This document shows positions 59,596-64,000 of a DNA stretch of 64,000 nucleotides, piece after piece. The stretch's first letter is position 1, and every line of letters starts with the position of its first letter. Under the pieces are notes generated by a model. It had not been told where the DNA came from. It searched no databases and was given only the letters and a program-made list of their open reading frames with translations. Origin of the DNA: CBDDBX01 sp965225955 (GTDB lineage Bacteria > Acidobacteriota > Aminicenantia > UBA2199); the NCBI GenBank assembly GCA_965225955.1, contig CBDDBX010000018.1, positions 93,663 through 157,662 of the forward strand, given 5' to 3'. The position numbers and the translations under genes were made by a program.

Positions 59596-61383
59596 TTATT
59601 TAGAAATCTCTTTCCAGATCTCTTTCATAGTCTGTTTTACTACTTTTTTACGATCAGTATATTTGGTGTGAAGATACTTGTGTGATCTTTCTGAAGAGTA
59701 AGGCTCTCCATAGTAATCTTCATACATTTTCTTAACCAGTGGGTTATTGTGTGACTGACGAATCGGAGCATCTTTATCTATATTATAGATAGCATTTTTT
59801 CTTGCTTCCAGATTACCTTTATAGTTGCCTTTATGTTTAGGCTGTCCGCCACCACCAATACATCCACCAGGACAGGTCATCATTTCGATGAAGTGGTACT
59901 CTTTTTCGCCACTCTTAACCTTCTCAATAAGATCTCTTACTGAACTCAGGCTGTTTGCAATAGCGATTCTGACAATACCTTTATCACCAAGATCAACTTC
60001 TGCTTCTTTAATACCTTCAAGTCCTCTTGCAGGCATATAGTCAATACCAGGAAGCTCTTCTCCTTTCAGAACGAAGTATACTGTTCTGAGAGCAGCTTCC
60101 ATAACACCACCTGTTGCACCAAAGATTTCAGCAGCACCTGTATATTCTCCCATCCATGGGTTATCATAATCACTCTTTTCAAGTGAAGGCAGCCAGATAC
60201 CTTCTCTTTTCAGAAGTCTTGCAAATTCACGGGTTGTGAGAACTACATCTACTTCAGGATCCCCATCGATAGTCATCTCAGGTCTCTTACACTCATCTTT
60301 CTTTGCAGTACATGGCATAATTGAGATAACTCTCATCTTTTTAGGATCAACTTTCATCTTCTCTGCAAGATATGTTTTCGCAATAGCACCAAAACACTGC
60401 TGAGGAGATTTTGTAGTTGAAACATTTGGCAGCATATCAGGATAGTTCTTTTCTACATAGTTAATCCAGCCTGGTGAACAGGATGTAATCAGAGGAAGAG
60501 CTCCACCATTATTGATTCTGTGAAGAAGTTCTGTTCCCTCTTCCATAATAACAACATCAGCAGTGAAGTTTGTATCCAGAACTACATTTGCCCCAAGATT
60601 TTTAAGAGCTGTAATCATCTGGCCTTCAACATTTGAACCAGCTTCCATGTTGAACTCTTCTCCAAGAGCAACTCTTGTAGCAGGAGCAAACTGAACAACT
60701 GTGAAGAGTTCAGGATCATAGAGGTAATCAATTACTTCTTCTATATCATCTCTTTCTGCAATAGCGCCTACAGGACATACAAGAACACACTGCCCACAAC
60801 TTACACAGTTTGATTCAATCAGTGTATCACTGTCTCTTACGCCAATTTCTGACTCCAGCCCTGTTTGCTGATACTGCAGAACATCTGTACCCTGTATTTC
60901 ACGACAAACAGTAACACAACGGTTACAACGGATACATTTGCTCATATCTCTTATAACAGATTTAGCTGATTTATCTCTTGTTCTTTCACTATAGAATTCA
61001 GGATAGTGATAACGTACAGATTTGAGACCTACAAACTGAGCAATATCCTGCAGTTCACAGTTACCGCCTCTGCTACATGTTGCACATTCCTGATCGTGAT
61101 CAGCCAGAAGTAGTTCTGCCTGCAGTCTCTGATGCTCTCTTACCTCTTTACTTCTTGTAAATACTTCCATTCCTTCTGTCATAGGAGTATCACATGATGT
61201 AACCATAAGGGTGTCCCCTTTGGTTTTTATTTCAACCAGACAAACTCTGCAGGTTCCCGGAGTATGATCAATCTCTTCCATTTCACAAAGTGTAGGAATA
61301 AAATAACCATTTCTTCTGGCAACTGAAAGAATTGTTTCGTTATCCTTAAATTCTACGGATTTTCCATTTATATACGCGTTCAT
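59596..61383 (-). CDS. [FeFe] hydrogenase catalytic subunit, M3 type
   Basis: A 595-aa subunit that makes or uses H2. An N-terminal 2Fe-2S domain (cysteines in TLCEMEE, GTCRVC, VTSC), the His-Cys cluster motif HDQECATCSRGGNC, and two [4Fe-4S] motifs (CIRCNRC, CVSCGQC) come first. H-cluster motifs follow: L1 reads TSCSPGW (residues 300-306), L2 MPCTAKKDE, L3 EMMTCPGGCIGGGGQP. The small-subunit domain is fused at the C-terminus (SHNNPLVKKMYEDYYGEP). L1 has serine where the consensus has a second cysteine. It lies 13 bases after the flavoprotein gene, with AGAGGT upstream. Confidence 0.93.
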   Translation of the reverse strand: MNAYINGKSVEFKDNETILSVARRNGYFIPTLCEMEEIDHTPGTCRVCLVEIKTKGDTLMVTSCDTPMTEGMEVFTRSKEVREHQRLQAELLLADHDQECATCSRGGNCELQDIAQFVGLKSVRYHYPEFYSERTRDKSAKSVIRDMSKCIRCNRCVTVCREIQGTDVLQYQQTGLESEIGVRDSDTLIESNCVSCGQCVLVCPVGAIAERDDIEEVIDYLYDPELFTVVQFAPATRVALGEEFNMEAGSNVEGQMITALKNLGANVVLDTNFTADVVIMEEGTELLHRINNGGALPLITSCSPGWINYVEKNYPDMLPNVSTTKSPQQCFGAIAKTYLAEKMKVDPKKMRVISIMPCTAKKDECKRPEMTIDGDPEVDVVLTTREFARLLKREGIWLPSLEKSDYDNPWMGEYTGAAEIFGATGGVMEAALRTVYFVLKGEELPGIDYMPARGLEGIKEAEVDLGDKGIVRIAIANSLSSVRDLIEKVKSGEKEYHFIEMMTCPGGCIGGGGQPKHKGNYKGNLEARKNAIYNIDKDAPIRQSHNNPLVKKMYEDYYGEPYSSERSHKYLHTKYTDRKKVVKQTMKEIWKEISK

Positions 61384-61396
61384 CTTTTACCTCTGC

Positions 61397-63400
61397 TTAG
61401 TGCTCTGTGATAACAGAATATACTCTGTAACATCTTAGACAACGTTCAGCTTCATCGTAAGCTTCATCTTTACAGATAGGTTTTTCAACCTCTTCAAAAA
61501 TCTGCTTTCTCTTTTCAGGTTCAAGTTCTTCAACTTCCACTCTGTACTGGTGTCTGATAGGTTTGATAACCTCATCTGATTCAAACTCTCTGATACTCCT
61601 GAGAAGTGTACTCATTCTTTCTGATGGGTTGAACTGTACTCTGCCATATGTCAGATAATCATCAATTGAGTTGGCAGCAATTTCACCCTGAGCCATTGCC
61701 TGAATAAGAGTAGCGGGTCCGAGAACACAGTCACCACCGGCAAAGATACCTTTCCTGCTTGTCATCAGAGTTGTTTCATCAACTTTGAAAAGACCCCAGG
61801 GGTGAACTTCAACTTTAGTATCATCTGACTCTTCACTTGCAAGGAAGCTTGATTCAACAGCCTGACCAATTGCAACTACAACATTATCAGCATCTACTAC
61901 ATATTCTGAACCTTTAATCGGAGATACGCCTCTTCTGCCGCTTTCATCCGGTTCGCCGAGTTCCATCTTAACAAATTTAACTCCCGTAACCTTACCGTTT
62001 TCAGACATAACTTCAATGGGCTGACTGTAAAGATTGAAATCGATACCTTCAGCATGTGCAGCTACGATTTCTTCGTGATCAGCAGGCATCTCTTTTTCAG
62101 AACGTCTGTAGGCGATCTGAACATGATCAACACCCATTCTCAGAGCTGAACGTGCACAGTCCATAGCAACATTACCACCACCAATTACAATCATCTTCTT
62201 ACCAAGCTGTACAGGGAATTTATTACCCAGTGTCAGATAGTCGTGATTGATATGCAACAGGAATGTAACGCCACTAATGTAACCTTCCAGTGACTCGTCT
62301 TCACCTGGTACGTTCATTTTCTTACCTTTCTGAGCACCTACTCCAAGGAAAATTGATTTATATCCATCTTTTTCAAGACTTGCAATAGTATAGTCTTTGC
62401 CAAGTTTCTTACCGTAATAGATATTTCCACCAAGAGACTGTATGATACTGATCTCTTTATGGAGTACAGAATCTTTTGGAAGTCTGTATTTTGGAATACC
62501 TACAGCAGCCATACCACCGGCTTCATCCATTGCTTCAAAAATATCTACAGTATAACCTTTAAGCAGAAGGTGATAAGCTGCAGAAATACTTGCAGGACCA
62601 GCACCGATTACAGCTACTTTAAGGTCTTTATCTTTCTTTTCAGTTATAAGATCTTCTGTAAACCAGTTATCAGTTACATATTTTTCCTTATCAGCAACAA
62701 AACGTTTAAGAACCTTGATACTTACTGACTGGTCAACATTTTTTCTTCTACAGGCATCTTCACAGAAACTTACACATACACGACCACAGGTTGCAGCCAT
62801 TGGATATTTCTGAAGAATAACACCCATTGAATGGTCAAATTTACCATCCTTTATATATTCAATATATCTGGGGATATCTACTTTTGCAGGACACTCTTCA
62901 ATACAGGGAGCTGTTACATAATCTGTACCCGGCTGATTTCCGGTTTCATAATGTTTCCCGATATGTTTTTCAAATTCATCTCTGAACTCTGTGATCATTC
63001 TGATCAGTGGTACTGTAACAGTCTGTCCCAGTCCACAGAGAGAAGTATCTCTTGTGTGTTCCGCAATCTGAAGTATCTCATCGATATCTTCTGAATTAAG
63101 TTCACCTTTACTTAGTTCCTTGAGTTTTTCTGCCAGCAGCTGGGTACCCACTCTACAGGGAGTACATTTACCACAGGATTCTTTTGCTGCTTTCTCCAGA
63201 TACTGATAGGCAGCATCAATAAGATTGGTTTCTTTATCAAAGACAAAGAAGCCCTTTGCGCCTAAAAATGCTTTAATAGGGTTTCCTGGATAAAATACAT
63301 CGAACTCATTGAACTCTTTGTGCTCACGGATTTCAAAGAATCTCTTATCGCGATTATCCGTAACAGTTCCGTTCCAAGCGCCAAAAAGTATTTTTGACAT
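61397..63400 (-). CDS. NuoF-type Fe-S / GltD-type flavin oxidoreductase, hydrogenase partner
   Basis: A 667-aa protein. The start at 63400 has GGAGG seven bases upstream. Residues about 45-130 match only the C-terminal part of NuoF/HydB: GAKGFFVFDKETNLIDAA and the cluster cysteines C76, C79, C82 in ESCGKCTPC, with a fourth in SLCGLGQ. The FMN/NADH domain of NuoF is absent. From about 160 the protein is GltD/NfnB-like: a Fer4_20 domain (CIEECPAK, CGRVC, CEDAC), FAD motif VIGAGPASISA, and NAD(P) motif VIGGGNVAMD; the end has a lone ERCLRCYRV. Likely passes electrons between NAD(P)H and the hydrogenase. Confidence 0.85.
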   Translation of the reverse strand: MSKILFGAWNGTVTDNRDKRFFEIREHKEFNEFDVFYPGNPIKAFLGAKGFFVFDKETNLIDAAYQYLEKAAKESCGKCTPCRVGTQLLAEKLKELSKGELNSEDIDEILQIAEHTRDTSLCGLGQTVTVPLIRMITEFRDEFEKHIGKHYETGNQPGTDYVTAPCIEECPAKVDIPRYIEYIKDGKFDHSMGVILQKYPMAATCGRVCVSFCEDACRRKNVDQSVSIKVLKRFVADKEKYVTDNWFTEDLITEKKDKDLKVAVIGAGPASISAAYHLLLKGYTVDIFEAMDEAGGMAAVGIPKYRLPKDSVLHKEISIIQSLGGNIYYGKKLGKDYTIASLEKDGYKSIFLGVGAQKGKKMNVPGEDESLEGYISGVTFLLHINHDYLTLGNKFPVQLGKKMIVIGGGNVAMDCARSALRMGVDHVQIAYRRSEKEMPADHEEIVAAHAEGIDFNLYSQPIEVMSENGKVTGVKFVKMELGEPDESGRRGVSPIKGSEYVVDADNVVVAIGQAVESSFLASEESDDTKVEVHPWGLFKVDETTLMTSRKGIFAGGDCVLGPATLIQAMAQGEIAANSIDDYLTYGRVQFNPSERMSTLLRSIREFESDEVIKPIRHQYRVEVEELEPEKRKQIFEEVEKPICKDEAYDEAERCLRCYRVYSVITEH

Positions 63401-64000
63401 CACAACCTCCAAATATTCCTTATTTTTATATAAATAATAATCAACGGAGATCAGCCGGAATCGGAAGAATGTAAGCATCTCCCTCCCCCTCCTGCTCCAT
63501 CAACAGATTCAAAAAGTGAATCATTCTACAACGTCATATTCAAACGACAACTAATCCAGAGCCTGTCGGGTTTTGAGATGAAAAGAAACGGGAACAACTA
63601 CAGATAAGTGAAACAAGCGCGCAACACCTAAAAGTACCCATTATAAGTACCTTTATCTATAATCATTTACAACACAATATTCCATTCTTTTGTACAACTC
63701 AAAGAACGATATTAGAAGATAAATGTGGTTTTTGTCAAGCAAAAGTTAATTTTAAAAAAAACACATGTATTTCACAGAAACACAACAAGTATATCAACAA
63801 AAAGCGCTATTTTATAAATATAATCACAAAAACTCTTCAAAAAATGTTAAATTTAAATAAAAAAGGCACAATCGTTATTCAATATTAAAAACCATTTCCT
63901 TGATCTTTTTTCAATTTTTGTCCAAAAAACCGATCAGACCAATTTTTCAGAACCAGGTAATCCCAACAAATGGAACAGTTTTGTCTGTTAAAAATCACAC
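63401..64000. other. 600-base region upstream of the hydrogenase operon
   Basis: No protein or RNA gene is supported. The part next to the operon (63401-63700) would be a long untranslated leader if the promoter at 63709-63738 is used. The rest is very AT-rich with A and T tracts and no clear palindrome, Rex-type site or riboswitch. Confidence 0.5.
63709..63738 (-). promoter_or_regulatory. Candidate promoter of the hydrogenase operon
   Basis: On the minus strand, TTGACA (complement of 63733-63738) and TAATAT (complement of 63709-63714) are 18 bases apart. The predicted leader is about 300 bases. Confidence 0.4.

Noticed and set aside
1..64000. CRISPR arrays, tRNA/rRNA genes and prophage modules
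   Set aside because: No regularly spaced repeats, no T-arm-like GTTCGA-type blocks in a cloverleaf context, and no phage structural or integrase genes were seen on either strand.

Overview
The window is an AT-rich, gene-dense stretch of a chromosome from a diderm (Gram-negative-type) bacterium. An outer membrane is shown by TamB, a BamA/TamA-type Omp85 protein, two lipobox lipoproteins and a probable beta-barrel. An anaerobic, fermentative, probably motile life is suggested by an [FeFe] hydrogenase with a flavin/iron-sulfur partner, several radical SAM proteins, an O2-sensitive-type Rrf2 regulator and a FlbD-family flagellar protein. The tamB-bamA adjacency together with FlbD and low GC fits a spirochaete or a related candidate phylum; this is an inference, since no rRNA or tRNA gene lies in the window. 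No tRNA, rRNA, CRISPR array, prophage or intact insertion sequence was found.

Layout. 0-5 kb: a cut radical SAM (SPL-like) gene, a TSUP permease, asd with an aminotransferase, and a Crp/Fnr regulator. 5-8.4 kb: a secreted C1-type peptidase divergent from an Rrf2-cysteine desulfurase-NifU scaffold operon, which has a clear promoter and a 17-bp operator palindrome. 8.4-14 kb: a YugP-type Zn peptidase, an SDR epimerase and a 1164-aa exported repeat protein. 14-18.5 kb: a TerB / SPFH-GYF / zinc-ribbon membrane trio, then murJ. 18.5-21.5 kb: a lipoprotein, a ParD-like gene overlapping map, and a molybdenum-storage-like kinase with a 70-aa partner. 21.5-27.6 kb: a YfcC carrier, a GT4 glycosyltransferase, an ECF sigma/anti-sigma/YbjQ operon and a radical SAM protein with a C-terminal beta domain. 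27.7-31.3 kb: a YtrA-type GntR-ABC operon whose permease carries a long extracytoplasmic domain, and a small XRE-Fis regulator. 31.6-40.2 kb: a beta-barrel candidate, talC, then tamB-bamA-SurA-like (tamB has a frameshift at a T9 run). 40.2-44.7 kb (minus strand): a stress-type operon dnaJ-hspR-sigma70-DnaC-like-moxR-membrane protein. 45-51 kb: Usp, FlbD-rnc-PP2C, then phosphohexomutase and uppP. 51-57 kb: two hybrid histidine kinases, one with a c-type-heme-like CXXCH sensor. 57-59.6 kb: a MORN-repeat gene set among degenerate dispersed repeats, and a lipoprotein. 59.6-63.4 kb: the hydrogenase pair, with a long upstream leader.

How the parts work together. Many genes are arranged as tightly overlapping operons (ATGA, TTGA or TAATG junctions), so translational coupling is common. 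TTG or GTG starts are frequent and several were chosen from ribosome-binding-site spacing. The themes are cell-envelope assembly and integrity (tamB/bamA/SurA-like, murJ, uppP, SPFH trio, ECF sigma operon), stress and signal response (hspR operon, Usp, PP2C, hybrid kinases) and anaerobic metal or electron chemistry (NifS/NifU, MoSto-like kinase, hydrogenase). The most unusual items are the hspR-sigma-DnaC-like-MoxR operon, the frameshifted tamB start, the MoSto-like pair, the split Ig-like domain in the repeat protein, and the hydrogenase L1 motif TSCSPGW next to a GltD-type partner.
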